From contig CM057063.1 of the NCBI GenBank assembly GCA_029945375.1, positions 744,001 through 808,000 on the forward strand: DNA of 64,000 nt. Direction: 5' to 3'. The notes beneath the pieces are model-generated. The model was given only the letters and a program-made list of their open reading frames with translations. It did no database searches and was not told where the DNA came from. Both the position numbers and the translations under genes were made by a program. Positions 1-12,303 of this stretch are shown here, piece after piece; within the stretch, counting starts at the first letter, position 1, and each line of letters starts with the position of its first letter. The DNA comes from Agaricus subrufescens (taxonomy: Eukaryota; Basidiomycota; Agaricomycetes; Agaricales; Agaricaceae).

Positions 1-2699
1 TGCCTGGAAGACCCATCTGCGATGTATCATACCCGTTCTCTTCCAAGTACTCGCGGAACTGCAAAAAAAAAAATGGCGTTGAGCAAGCTGTGTTTTCTTT
101 TGTTAGGAAGAAAACTTTCTTTACCTCTTGATCAAGCTTGCGCATTCCGTCCGCATTAATAGGTCCCAAGAACAGGAGTGCAACAATGGCACTCAAAAAA
201 GCCAGCCCTATTCACCAGTCTAGACCTTCATCAAAGTAGAACTTCACTGACAATGCCTTACCACTGCCGACCCAAAATGGTCCTGTGTTACCCCTCAATG
301 ACTTGGGTCCACCAAAAGCTAGATAGACCTAGTAAACCTCGACCACACCCGGTACACGATTGACAAAATATATTTACCATCAATCATAGGAGGGAAAGCT
401 AAGCGGAATTACACTTCGTCAGCAATTGAGAAAGGAGGAAGAGTGGGGGGAATGCTCGTTAAAGTAATTACTCACCCCAAGTACCAACGAAGGCACCGAC
501 TTTTGCAGTTGCGGCTGCCACACCATAAAATTGGCCTCGGACAGCAGTAGGACTCGATTTACTTGCGAGGACGATCGTACAATTTCCAGGTCCTTGTTGA
601 AATTTTGAGAAAGGCGAACAAGGTATGTGAAGTATGTATTCATACCGAACGCTCCAAGAGCTTGGAAGATCCCGTAAACAACCTGTTGAAAAAATGAAGT
701 TAAGTTATGACGCAGCAGAATTTTCAGATATGACTACGTACAACAAATGCCGCAATGTGATTTGTCAACCTAATTTAGTCGGTCAAACTACCGCGATTCT
801 TATTTTGGGGCAGATTGTCTTACTGCTTATATAGACCACTCATGAGAAAGCCGGTGACGCCTTGTGCAACCAGTCCAAGGATCTAGAAGCAAGAATCAAG
901 TTGCCGTACTTTGAACGTGACGAAACCGATCATACTAGGGTGTACTTCGGACCCAGATAGTCAATGACGAAAGCACCAATCAGTGTACCTATCAATATTT
1001 TGAGCGAGAACTTGAATGGTAGAGGAGACCACAACAAACCAGGAATGTTTAACAAGCTAGAAGGAAACGTTTATTACAATCATTGAATGAGTGCTACAGG
1101 AGGTGCTCACTTGATCACAACGTTCCATCCAAAAACAACCGTCAGCGAATCAGCGCCTCCTGTCACGCTGTATAGATTATCAGCTCCTAAAAGCGGGAGG
1201 TGGGGAGCATAAGGAACTGACTTATCAACGATCGTCGAAGAGTAAATCCCGAACTAGCAAGGATAGACTATTGTCAACGGAATCTCCTGGAAACAAAACC
1301 GGAGATCAAGCTAACTGGATATCTATTGAAGTTTCAATTTAGCCATCAGAAGATGAGAACGAGTTCTGATTCACTCACACAATGAAGTCGTAAAGGAACC
1401 TAGCCGACCAAACGTATGTTATTAACCTCAAGTTACAGCCACGACCAACTTATGCGCACCAGATAAATGAAATTGTTGCAAGCGGGCCCCAGTATTTCTT
1501 AATCACCAACGAATAGGGGATTTTCGCATACTTCATTGAGTCCTTCCTGAAACGCTCGGGTTCTTCCATGTTAAGCCGCCAAAAGAACACCAACAGGGCA
1601 GGTACGGCACCAAGGCCCAAAGACAAACGCCAGACGGCGCGAAGATGCTTCTCACCACATCTATTCACCGTTTGGTCCAACCTCAGGCGTGCTACGCAAA
1701 ATATCACTCACATCCAGACCAAGACTAAAGGCACAAAATTAGCAACCACAATGCCAAAACAAATCATATTATCTAGAGAGTAAGATCTATTCAGCGTGTG
1801 TAGATAGCGTCAAGAAAGGTGGTCTCTCACTTGTTGCCAGAGTGAGCCATCTGTGCTGGGCACGTTTGTGAATGCCTTCTTGCTCTGATTGCTCGGATGC
1901 AGAGACAGATCCGCATGGGTAATCTGCGCCTATTCCTATCCCCAAAAGGAAACTGTTTCAAACTATGTTAGTGAGTTGCCCCGACGGGTGTTTATGTATC
2001 TAAGAAATGGGCCCACCGCATAACGCTCAACATAGCCAACAACCCGCCGAGGCTACCATGAGCACCAGAAGAGGCGGCCGAGAGTCCAGAGAAAAGAGCA
2101 ACGATGCTCGTAGCGGCCATCTATGGAAACGTATGTATCAGCAGACCGCGATATTTTAGTAGCCAGAAGCCAAACTTACCATTCCGAATTTTCTACCCAC
2201 CTTGTCGGACAAGTAGCCTTCAAAGGAATGCAGGAAGTGGTAAGAGTAATCCTATTACCAGAGGGAGAATTGTACCAAAAATCATCATGCCGACGACAGT
2301 CCCGGCGAATGCCACACTTCGCACAGTCGTACCATAACTGTTTGCGTTGACATTTTCAGCACCATAGATACGATTGAGCACTGTCGGGTGGTTGAATATG
2401 ATTCTGCAATGAGGAACTCAACCGTACAGGTGTTGACTAAACTCGACAATCAGAGGGCCCCCACGAGACCAAAACAATGCAAACCCACCATCAGAGAGAA
2501 TACCATTGGCATAGCCTTTTCATGCATTTTGTTACCATACGGCTCGTTATGTACGAAATCACGGGCTCACCATCGGAGAACAATGCAGTACCACACCTAT
2601 GAAGAACGATAAGGTCAAGGAAACTGAGTAAGGATGAGAGAGAACTGACGCAAAGATGAGGGAAACTTTCCGCAGACGGTCCTTGAACGGTAGTGACAT
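1..2699 (-). CDS. MFS glycerophosphoinositol/phosphate-type permease, copy 1 (3' end beyond window)
   Basis: Plasma-membrane symporter of the major facilitator superfamily, closest in feel to the fungal GIT1/PHO84 group that imports glycerophosphoinositol or inorganic phosphate. Read on the minus strand, about 20 short exons can be followed: start ATG at 2699 ([17 protein letters not shown]), the [17 protein letters not shown] loop (about 1925-1970), [17 protein letters not shown] (about 1620-1665), [43 protein letters not shown] and [11 protein letters not shown]. The last exon (TSQMGLPG) runs off base 1, so the stop is not seen. No disabling change was found in the exons read. It lies inverted and about 32 kb from three paralogues at 35-47 kb. 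The substrate is inferred from the family only; 12 membrane spans are expected, not counted. Confidence 0.8.
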
Positions 2700-3060
2700 T
2701 GTCTCCCAAGGTATGGGTGACCCGAAAGAAGAGTGGAGGGCATACTACACCGGTATATATGCGCTAGATGCACGTTCGCATGTAGATAGACGTTCGCGTG
2801 TAGATGGATGTCGCCACACTGGCAGTGTTTAAATTTGTAACTGATGTGAGATGTTGATTCCTGCCGGGCGGCTTTTTCCTTTCCTTTTCTTTTCTCCTTT
2901 TGGTAGAGTATTTTTGACCTTTGACAACTGGCGAGTAGTTCTGCATGCTACCTGCATGTGAGACCAGTCTCTTAGGCCGGCTGATATGCGTCTCGACGAA
3001 GGAACTTGACAATGTCCAATCCTGGGGAAATGCTTTCACGCAATTCTCTCTCACAGGTGT
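2600..3060 (-). promoter_or_regulatory. Upstream module of permease copy 1: TATA-like box and opened uORF
   Basis: The sequence upstream of the ATG at 2699 is shared with the three other permease copies. It has a TATA-like CATATATACCGG stretch (2750-2763) and an upstream ATG at 2743. In the other copies that upstream ATG starts a 10-codon uORF that stops before the main start. Here CCCTAG has become CCATAC, so the uORF stays open across the main ATG in another frame. The module extends to about 3060, where it overlaps the helicase tail fragment on the other strand. Confidence 0.55.
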
Positions 3061-3240
3061 ATGGGGCTCATTCCTAAGAGATCTTCGTCGACTAAATGTC
3101 ATGTTGACAAGGTGTAAAAAAGGATGATCATTTGCACAGGGAAGGTTTTTGTCAATAGCATAGCGTCTGGTACACCCACCGCGGAGTCAGCAAAGGCTTT
3201 GGGAAATAATGTATGTGTACCATGGAGGTATGTTTTTCAA
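2978..3240 (+). pseudogene. Helicase C-terminal tail fragment
   Basis: The stretch LRDLRRLNVMLTRCKKG (about 3075-3126) is the motif VI end of an SF1 (Upf1-like, AAA_12) helicase, matching LKSLRRTNVMLTRFKKG of the intact gene just downstream. After KKG the frame stops, but the next frame continues with MIICTGKVFVNSIASG, which is how the family goes on, so a one-base frameshift separates them. No upstream helicase motifs are present. An acceptor-like CTCACAG lies just before the fragment. It is best seen as the tail of a deleted tandem helicase, mixed with the permease upstream repeat. Confidence 0.55.
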
Positions 3241-3427
3241 CCCACCCATCGTCCTTTTGCTCATGTGTAGACCGATATCGAGCATCATTTCTAAAAATAG
3301 TACACGATATTTCGTTGCATCTGCCTCGTTGCGTTCTTACCTTCTAGCCGCAAGGCAACTTCCGTAGGCACGATGGCTTCTCTCCAATCTTATTTTCTGA
3401 CTTGAATCATCACGACACTATCTCGCC

Positions 3428-6247
3428 ATGGAACGCAAACCTCGCAAATTCGCTCAAGCCTTGATAGATGCAGGCAGTCGTGACGATGACTGCTTGATCT
3501 ATGTCATTCCGTACGACGATCTCAAGTATGAAGACTTGGAGCACCTGTTGAACGTTGATACGCCGCACGGATTGAGTGTGGGATATTGGAAGGATTCGGG
3601 AAAGCTCGCCGCGCTAGCTGTCGTTAGTGCCCAAGAGGGGGTAGTCATTGAATTCCCAGAGCCGTCTCGTAAATCAGGATCTACCCCAGTCATCAACGCT
3701 GATAGGGAATGTTATCAAGTTCTTGTAAACTTTCTCGCATCTCAGCCCGCTGGGGAGTTCTTTGCTTTCGATATCGCGCCATTGTCCATGGCCCTTTACA
3801 TCGAACAAGGCCTTCGCTTGACAAACGCTGTCGATATTCAGTCTGCATTCCCGGACGTCAATCGTTATAGCATAGCCGCTATCTTGAAAGCCGCGCTTGG
3901 TGAAACGAAAATATGGGAGTCCAATCTTGCGGACGCTTTTAACAACATCACCTACAACCCCGACGTATATACTGCTTGCCTTGAACCGGTGAAACGAGCC
4001 TGGCTTGCTCAATACCTTGGGTCCATCGATGACGCTATCATGACCTACTCTAACGTTGAACGGGTTAACACGGTGGATATGGATATCTCGGTCAGTGGAT
4101 TCAATTTCCTTTCTTACCTTCACTCCATTCTAAAGATACGCAGCTTCTTGATGTCATTTCAAAGATCACCACTGATTCGCTTCGCTTGGAAAACAAGAAA
4201 TCTGACCGGACGGACCGTGATTTCACGTACAAAGGCTATGACCAGGACAAGAAGAAACATGCTGTCTCTTCCAACACTTACAAGAACCGCTTTTCTACTA
4301 CTGGACCCGAGGTATGTGATGTCTTGTCCGGGCATGATTGTATGCATGTTAACGACGATAATAGAAAGTACGCGTCATGGTACAAGACCCCTCCGGAAGT
4401 TTTGCCGCTCGAGGACATGTCGACGCGCAGGGTCGGTTAGCATATTTCAACGACGGGGGACTAGCTATTGGCGATCGTGAGATCACATCCATAATCGGGC
4501 TCGGACGATCCCCACCTACCAACGCAGCCAGTGAACGTGACAGGAGCTTACTCCGCCTTCTTCAGCGTTTGGAATCGCCAAACAACCCTTGGCTGCAGAA
4601 CATCTGGTTCAACAAAGACGCTGATTCGATCAAGTGGCCCGACGCGTGGTTCACCAATATTCCCAAATGGCCGTCACTTTCTCCATCCGTCATTGCTAGT
4701 CTCACCGAAGCTGCCCAAAAGCTTAATGCGTCTCAACAAGTCGCTGTCAATGCCATGATATCAAAGGCCCCCGAGAACGTTATCACTACTATACAAGGAC
4801 CTCCTGGCACTGGGAAAACCAGTGTTATCGCATTCTACGTTCAGATGACGAGAGCACTCCGCGATCAAGGAACGTGGCTTGTGGCTCAATCTAATGTTGC
4901 AGTCAAGAATATTGCTGAGAAGCTGATGAAAGTTGGGTTTCATGATTATCGACTTCTCGTAGCTGATGGTTTCAAAAGAGGCTGGTCAGTTTTTCGATTT
5001 TTTTTTCTCTGTTAAATAATATTCGCATAGCTAACTTATCACTCCCTTAGGCATGATGACCTGTATACTGAGTTCCTTGTCAACGTCATTGAGTCTTCAG
5101 AATTCACGACCTGCTCTTCAAGAATTAGGGGTATCAAAGTGTTCCTTTGTACCCTTAGCATGCTCTCTAACCAGATGTTCCAACGAATTTTTCTAAAGGA
5201 GTGTCCTTTGAGGACACTCATTATTGACGAAGCTAGTCAAATCCATGTTGGTGACTATGTTTCCGTTTTTTACAAGAATCCCGGTCTCCGAAAGGTTTGC
5301 TTCATAGGAGATGATAAACAACGTAAAGATTTTTTCCTTTAATTCTGTAAAAATCATTTTTCTTATTTCTTTTTCAGTGCCACCTTTCGGTCAAGATGAT
5401 GATCCCAATAACCTTCCCAGTATTTTTGAGGTAGGACACCTCAGAGGCTATGCCTATTTTCTTAACACTCAATGTTGGTTTTTCTCCCGTTTTTTGATTT
5501 TATCTCGTCGAAAATTTGCTTATTTGTTTTTAATAGACCGTATGCCACCCCAAATGGGTGATCTCATATCTGAAGCTGTCTATGATGGTCAGCTTAGGTC
5601 TTTTTCGGGCCACCTTATCAAGAAGTCTACTATTGCCACACATTTTGTTGATGTTCCGAGTAAGGAAAAAAGGAAGGAAGATTCTTACTGGGTAAGTTTT
5701 TCTTTATATTCATTATATTTTATTTTAGTTTAATTTCTATTTTTATCTTTTAGAACGAGGGTGAAAGAGATGTTGTTCTAGAAATTGCAAAACATCTTCA
5801 GGATCAAGAAATGGATTACAAGATTATATCACCATATGATGCTCAAAGAAATGCTATTGAAAGTAAGATGAGAAACTCTCCTGATTTGAATTGGGAGAGT
5901 AAATGTTTCAATGTTGATTCTTTCCAAGGTCACTTTTATGTTTTCTTGATTTGTTTTTCTTTTATTCTAATGAAATTTTGGTATTAGGCAACGAAGAAGA
6001 TTATATCATAGTTTCCTTAGTCCGTTCTAAGGAAATAGGATTCTTGAAGAGTCTCCGTCGCACCAATGTTATGCTTACCCGCTTCAAGAAGGGGATGTTT
6101 GTTGTCACAAGTAAGAAATTTTTAGCTGGTCCAGGGGAGGAATGTCTTGTTGGAGACATTGCCAAACAAGTTGGTGAAGAAGGTTGGTTGACTCTGGATG
6201 ATGTTGCTAAAGGAAAGTTTTTTGGAACCAGAAAAATTTCTAAATGA
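3428..6247 (+). CDS. SF1 Upf1-like DNA/RNA helicase (AAA_11/AAA_12)
   Basis: NTP-dependent helicase of the Upf1/Dna2/SMUBP-2 group. Eight exons (3428-4094, 4136-4311, 4365-4984, 5051-5322, 5378-5473, 5537-5691, 5754-5928, 5988-6247) give 806 aa. Motifs in order: Q-like motif LNASQQVAV, Walker A GPPGTGKT (about residue 460), Walker B DEAS, motif III GDDKQLPP (split by an intron), YRMPPQMGD (split by an intron), motif V DSFQGNE (split by an intron) and motif VI RRTNVMLTR. The first 350 residues resemble the exonuclease-fold-like N-terminal part common in basidiomycete helicases of this type; this is from memory and not certain. The introns and exons of the 3' half are clearly richer in A+T than the 5' half. 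A broken tail of a related copy lies directly upstream. Confidence 0.85.
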
Positions 6248-6439
6248 TTTTTTTTCTGGTTTTTTTTTTTTGACTATCTCCTTACTTGAGTTTTTTTGGT
6301 TTGGTTTGTTTTTGGGTTTGTCTATGCACCTCCTTCACTTCTGTACTTGTATCTGATGGATTTAAAGATTTTAAACAGTAAAAAAAAGAATAAATTTATT
6401 TATTTAAAAGATTGAGTGATGAGTATAAGAGTCTATGAA

Positions 6440-8757
6440 TTATAAATGAGTTCTAATGGGATGTTCTTCTATGGGTACTACTCCAGCTAGGCAAATCCCT
6501 TTCATCTCTTTCAATGCATCAGCTATAGCATTTTTGAAAAGATAGGTTGACGTAAGAGAACTCGAGCACTTGGATTCTATACCAAACTTGATTATTTCGG
6601 GAGCAGCAAGATCTAAAGGTTCAATAAGCATTAGCCCGAAAGTATTTTTATGAATAGGGAAGCCTTTACAATTTATTCCGTAACCATCGTTGTATGGGGA
6701 CCCGAATCCGGTTCCCTTAAACCAATGTCCCGCACTGAGACCACTCGTACTGAGTTTCCATTCTTGACTTTGAGAGAAGAGAGGATCTTTGAAGAGAGCG
6801 GGTTCTGGGTCAGAAGGTTTGAGCATTAAACGAAGGCCAAGGAGGTGTCGATCAATTCCGCGGCCGGTGGCAGCTTCGCGAGTGAGATGTGTATGTGTGG
6901 AGACGGCTTTCTTGAGAAGTTGATACTGTTGTTGGACCTGCGATAATGGTGTTCGTCAATAAGGAGCAGGTCACCGAAGGAGGCAAAAACGTACAGGAAG
7001 ATGGGGGTCGGACATGGCTAGTACCCATGCGCGACTGTCATTTGTATAGCTACGGAGAGTCTCCGTGCGGCCGCGTTGAAACATGCGCGTGAGTACGGTT
7101 TCGTAAGTCGCGGTGAAAGTATTGTGAGTCCTGTACCACGCGAGTTGAAGTGCCATTTGGATGTAGGCGTCCGGTGAAAGTTGGGCTTTGAAAGAATTTT
7201 TTTTTTTCGAAATCAGTTTCAAAAGATGTGAGGTATGAAAGGGATAGGAACCTACCGGTTTTTTTTATGAAATCTGTACCATACTTGTCGAACCAGAACA
7301 CAGTGTCGTCTGAGTCTTGTATTACTGCTATGGAACGACGTTTGGCCTCCTGGCATTCGGCCCAGAGCTTCTTGTCTGCAACCCAGTTGAGACGAAGATA
7401 GTCGTCTTCGTCACTAGAGCTCGTCGGAGATGCAGTGTTCTCGGGTGTATCAAAGGCTTCTTTCTCGACCCCCTGGACAATAGCATATTCCGCTACGATG
7501 CTGGGGACAAGAGCATCGCAAAGAGAATGTTCACCAGTTGCACCTGCTCGGGCGAGAGGGTCCACGAGTATGGTATATGGTTTATCAAAGAATCGGTTGG
7601 AAAAGTTTGAGGATGTTGAACGAATAGAGTGGAGATGAGCGTCGAGCGTGGACTGGGAATCTGAACGAGGATGAGACGAGAGAGAAGTTGTCGGTAGCTC
7701 GTGACTTTCGTGGTCAAGGCTGAGGGCCATTACACTGTCGAGGAGGCTGCCATACGATGACTTGTTCTCTGGAGAAAGTGAAAGCAGGTAGGAGATATTC
7801 TGTAAATGGACGTTGGTAGGTTGAATGAGACTGGATGTGGACTGATTTCACGTACATTGGCCCAGATACCTCTATCGTCTGCACTGAGGACACCGATGGG
7901 AAATGCTTGCTCTCCTGATTTGACTCGTTCATCGACATCGCAAACTAATTTTTGGAGCTTGCGGTATATCTCTCTTGGGGATGTCAAAGCACCGGTGGGG
8001 GAATATACGGGTACAGTGTAACAGAAATTGTGGAACATGACAAGGATAGAGCGGGCCGCGAGCGAGTGGGGTTCCCGAGGCGGGGTTGAAAGGACATCAC
8101 AACTGGGCTGGGGTATACGAGCGATATTGAACATTTTCGATGTGCTGTCGCGGAGCCAAATGCCAGTTCGTGTCATCTCATCTTGTGGTTCCTGGCTAGA
8201 CTACGTTAACTGAAAGCGATTATAGCAAGGATCAGGGGCACGTACGTATGCAAATTATCCTTGAACTCGAGTGTACGATAAATGAGCCATGCAGCGCGTC
8301 GGAGCTGCCAAGTGGTAGCACCAGCCATGCCACTCTCGGGTGGGGGGGATGTGCGAGCAGCTGAGGGGATGAGATTGTCATCGTAGAAGGCCAGCCACCA
8401 ATTTGAATTGACGATCAATGGTGTCCGCAGTTCGTGGTAGGCCTTTTGAATCCAAAAGTTGTCGTTGAGCCAGTTGTGGGGCGAAGCCTTGTCCAGTGCT
8501 ATGCGCCGTCATTAGTTGGAAAGATCCCGATACACCGAGTCCGTACCAACGAGTCTTTCCTGGAGCACTGAGCCGATGCCGGAGTGGAAGTCATCGGCCC
8601 ACTGTTGCCTGAGCTGATATGCGGCCGAAAACGAGGGCTCGGAGTCGTGGAGGAAGGGTTTGAGGGAGGCGAGGTACCTGTCGAGCGTCTTGCGGAGGTC
8701 TGGGACGGGGAGGCGGGGGAGCGAGGGGCAGGGGCGGGAGGACATGAGCCTGCGCAT
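6440..8757 (-). CDS. Carnitine O-acetyltransferase
   Basis: Transfers acetyl groups between CoA and carnitine, which lets acetyl units leave peroxisomes or the cytosol for mitochondria. Six exons (8757-8547, 8498-8246, 8195-7856, 7799-7256, 7185-6995, 6937-6440) give 678 aa, the usual size. Seen: the N-terminal family signature LPRLPVPDLRKTLDRYL, DNFWIQKAYHELRTPLIVNSNWW (with a tryptophan pair), FDKPYTILVDP followed by GEHSLCDA carrying the catalytic histidine, SPDAYIQMALQLAWYR, ATYETVLTRMFQRGRTE, and the STS motif in KLSTSGLSAGHW. The start at 8757 was chosen because the family motif follows it closely; 8745 is also possible. No SKL-type ending (ends RTHL) and no clear mitochondrial presequence. 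Its start lies only 42 bases from that of RMI1 on the other strand. Confidence 0.9.
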
Positions 8758-8799
8758 GGGTGCCGGGTCCAAGGCGCGCAGGGTCAACCGCCGCAAGCC
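8758..8799. promoter_or_regulatory. 42-base divergent start region between carnitine acetyltransferase and RMI1
   Basis: The two chosen ATGs face away from each other with only 42 bases between them, so the transcription starts of each gene must lie inside the coding part of the other. No TATA-like element is seen; the area is very GC-rich. Confidence 0.45.
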
Positions 8800-10873
8800 A
8801 TGGCCCAGCTCGCCCAGCTCGCCCTCCGCCTCGAGCAACGCTATCCCCGCCCCAAGGTCGACGCTGTGCGCGGTTTGTCTCTCTCGTCTCCTCGTCGCGC
8901 TCATTCTTCTCCAGGAATGGCTCCAGGGCTGCTACGACTGGCTCATCGCCCAGCCCAACGCCGACCCAACCTCTCAAAAGTTTCTGGACAATGTCGTGGT
9001 GCAGCTTCTCCAGTCCGACCTCACAGACTCCATGGTCCCAGGAACAGGCATCCCTGTCGGCGTCACCCAGGCCAACAGCACCCAGGCCAACTCGTACCTC
9101 GGCGGGACTCCAATCCTTGTTGAAATCGTCGCCATCACCGAGATCGGAACGAGTGCGTATCAGCTCGAACAGATCCGCGCTACACGCGAAGAGCGCCTGC
9201 GCCTTGGACAGACAGATGAAGGCGGGGATGTTGAGGCGGACCTCGAGGTTGAAGGAGAGGGTCCTGTGCCGAAATATCCTAGAGGAATGCTGAGGTTCGA
9301 CTTGTCGGACGGCTCGACTACGATAAACGCCATCGAGTACAGACTGATACCCGAACTTGTTCTAGGGAAAACGCCCCTTGGTTTCAAGGTATGTTTTCAT
9401 GTTCTCAGTGTTCTTATGCAAGGCCTGTATGATCAACTTTAGCTGCTTCTTAAAAACCCGGTCATTCGACATGGCATCGCGTTCTTAGACCAGAATTCAG
9501 TCGAGCTCTTAGGATATCAAACTGCCGATCGCGAGGCTCTCCAAAAACTTGAATTTGCACGCGGACTACGCGTTCGGATGGGGTAACCGTTATATCTACG
9601 TGCTTTCTGTCTTCTCATAACTTTTTCTAGGCTTCCTCTCGAGCCGATCCCTGTGCCAGAAGATCAGGAACCTCAACCCGACGTACAGCACGCGCGTTCT
9701 CCTCTACGTGAAATTGCTCCCCCTCCCGAACCAGTCAATCCACTCTACAACGACGATGCAAACCTTGAACCACGTCGAAGAAAGGTCCCCTCCACCAGCG
9801 CGACTCAAGTTTCCACTGCATCTTCCTCCACTCTTGTACCCTCAAACACCTCCGTATCTCCCTACTTTTCGGGCTCGAGCAACTCTACATCTACAGGTCT
9901 AAATGGGTTCAATCTAAATCCTACTTCGGCTCAAGCTTCTCAAGCACCTCAACCTCCTGCTGCTGATGACGACGACGACGACGCTCTCTTTAGCCATTTT
10001 GAAAATATTGATTTGTTCGTTGCAGCTGAAGATAATAACGAGAATATTCCTCCACCTGTCTCGTCATCCCTCGGCACTTCAGCAACTAGTAGTTCATCAA
10101 ATCCCGCTCCGTCTACAAGCATCGCTGGACCGTCATCGTCGTCAACAAAAAGCAAAATATCACCCATACCCCGACCACTACTCCAAGAAGATTCTATCGA
10201 AATCGTCTCTTTCACCGCCGGGCTCACTCAACCATTCAAGAGTTCTCAAAACAAAGGCAAGAACAAAGAAAAAGACCCATCACCATCATCAACCAACCAT
10301 AACACCTACTCAAACGAAGACAGCAGCATAGACCTCGACCCCGACATCCACACCAATCTCGACTCAATCCAAATCGCAACTTACTCCGATCCCGAATTTT
10401 TACGACAACAACGCGAAGAATTGGCTCGTCATAACGCTACACAAATTTCCCGCGTAGAAAAAGGAAAAGGAAAGCAGAAGGATGTGGCGATGACGATGAG
10501 GCCTATTAAACCTTTACCAAGACGCTCGCTTTCTTCGCAACCGCAACCGCGAACAACAACTCAGGATAACGACGTAATTGAAATTGAGACAGATGATGAT
10601 GACGATGATGATCGTGATGGTTTTTCTTCTGTGTCGCCTCCACCGCCTATTAATCCTGCTCGTCGAATACCGTTATTCGTGGACGACTCTGATGAAGATG
10701 ACGACGATATATATCAAGATGAAGACGAGTATGATAAAGAGAATGTGCCCGTTATGACAAGGCATGTGAAGAGAAAAGTTACAAGTACCCAAGCTGGCGG
10801 GTTTACTAGTGGGAGTTCTACGAGGAGAGATATAGTGGCTCAGGAAATTATTGAGCTCTCCGATGAAGATTGA
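8800..10873 (+). CDS. RMI1: RecQ-mediated genome instability protein 1 (RMI1)
   Basis: OB-fold scaffold of the RecQ helicase-Top3-Rmi1 complex that dissolves double Holliday junctions. Four exons (8800-8865, 8915-9388, 9443-9582, 9631-10873) give 640 aa. Residues 1 to about 230 hold the RMI1 N-terminal helical part and OB fold: EWLQGCYDWLIAQP, then PRGMLRFDLSDG, EYRLIPELVLGKTPLGFK and NPVIRHGIAFLDQNSVELLG. The rest, about 400 residues, is low-complexity (Ser/Thr/Pro-rich, acidic runs) and much longer than yeast Rmi1. It carries two hydrophobic-acidic patches, DVIEIETDDDD and a terminal EIIELSDED, that look like SUMO-interaction motifs. The start is supported by the 49-base first intron that joins VDA to EWL in phase. 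Confidence 0.88.
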
Positions 10874-11349
10874 TGATATCAAATCGCTGGAACGAGAAGT
10901 GTATTTTCTTGGTACTATTACAGAGCATATACCCGGTCGAATATCATAGCTATTGTTCTTACAAACTTTCAGTTGTGCATCCAAGTTGCAGGTATATGCA
11001 GGGCAACCAGCATGTACAAACCTCAGAGAAAGTTCAAAGCGAGCATCTTAAGAGAACGGCGGCGCGGAAAAACAACGGTGTACCTGACAACAGTATCAGC
11101 CTAGGATGAGGCAAACGAATTGTACTTAACTTTATCATTGCCCGCCACAAAACTGTCACCGGCGGAACATTTGCTTCGTCACATCAGGGAAAGAGAAAAC
11201 AAATTAATGATACAGACATACAACTATGTTTGGACAGGAACGGAAAAAAGAAAGACTAAAACACTATGTGCCCGTGTTCCTGTGTGCGAGTAGTGCGTGA
11301 AGTTTGATGGGTATTATTATACTTAGAAATGTGTTTTTTGTTTTTTCGT
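10874..11349. other. Intergenic, convergent 3' regions of RMI1 and the DNAJC8-like gene
   Basis: No coding potential with family resemblance was seen. It presumably holds the two 3' UTRs. Confidence 0.5.
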
Positions 11350-12303
11350 TCAGCCAAGAACGGCTACTTTTGCCTTTTTCTTCTTGCGACCGTCTTTGCT
11401 AGCAAATGAACGCCAACTGTCTACACGCTGTTCACGGTTTTCTAGAGGAGACATCGTAAGTAATCTGGGAAGAAAGAGAGAGGGACGGAGAGAGCGTACC
11501 CTCCCACTGCTTGTCCTCTTCTGCTTTACGTTTCCTAGCAGCAACTTCTTCATCTTTCTTCCTGGCTTCCAAACCTTCATTTGCTAAATTCAACTTGATA
11601 GCCCTGTTATCAAGAAATTAGTCAAAACAACCATTAGTTAAATGAGAGAACCATACTTTCGTCTTCTCACTTCCTCTTCGATAAGTATATCTTTCGCTCT
11701 AGCCCGTACACGAACCTTGAAGCTGGGCTCAACTATATCCTTCAAACTTGGATCATTGTCGGCCAAGGTAGATGATAAGTTGTAAGATTTCAGGATCTCG
11801 ACACGAGCTTGGTTCATAATAGCATCAAGCTCTTCACGCTTGTTCTTGTCAGAGAGCTCTGATTCTGCCTGTTGGTAGAATAGATTTAATGAATAAGAAG
11901 CTCAAGATGCATATATGTGATATACCTTTTTGAGAATATCGAAAGCCTCGGGGGCACGGGCATGCTGCGCTTTGTCTGGGTGGATGACTAGAGAGAACTA
12001 GTCAGGCACCGCCTCGGAATACATGAAATTGATACCGCACGTACATAACGAGAGTTGTCTGTACTTCTTCTTGATATCCTCCGGGGTAGCTGAAACATCC
12101 AGGTCCAGTATATCGTAAGCGCTGGATGGAGAGCAATTCAAGCTCAAGAGGTGACTCCAATTTAAAACTCTATACGGAAAGACGCACTTTAGCTTGAAGG
12201 CTTTGAGGATACGCTCCACTTCGACTTCACGTTGGAAAGCAGATGCCTCTCTGTTGAGCAGTTTCTCGATGTCATCTGTAGACGGGGACTTGGAGGAGGA
12301 CAT
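11350..12303 (-). CDS. J-domain protein, DNAJC8/Spf31-like
   Basis: Small nuclear-type Hsp40 of the DNAJC8 group, found with spliceosomes in other eukaryotes. Six exons (12303-12188, 12121-12045, 11987-11926, 11868-11657, 11603-11500, 11441-11350) give 220 aa. The J domain spans about residues 40-100: NAYDILDLDVSATPEDIKKK, then the HPD tripeptide in LFIHPDKAQHARAPEAFDIL, made by splicing exons 2 and 3. After it come a charged helical region (NQARVEILKSYNL, KVRVRARAKDILIEEEVRRR) and a basic tail GRKKKKAKVAVLG, probably nuclear-localising. An in-frame ATG at 12339 could add 12 residues. It is head to head with COX11, with 91 bases between the starts. Confidence 0.87.

Noticed and set aside
8584..9293. 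Long overlapping open frames on both strands around the RMI1/carnitine acetyltransferase starts
   Set aside because: They follow from the high GC content of this area; only the frames with family motifs and in-phase introns were kept.
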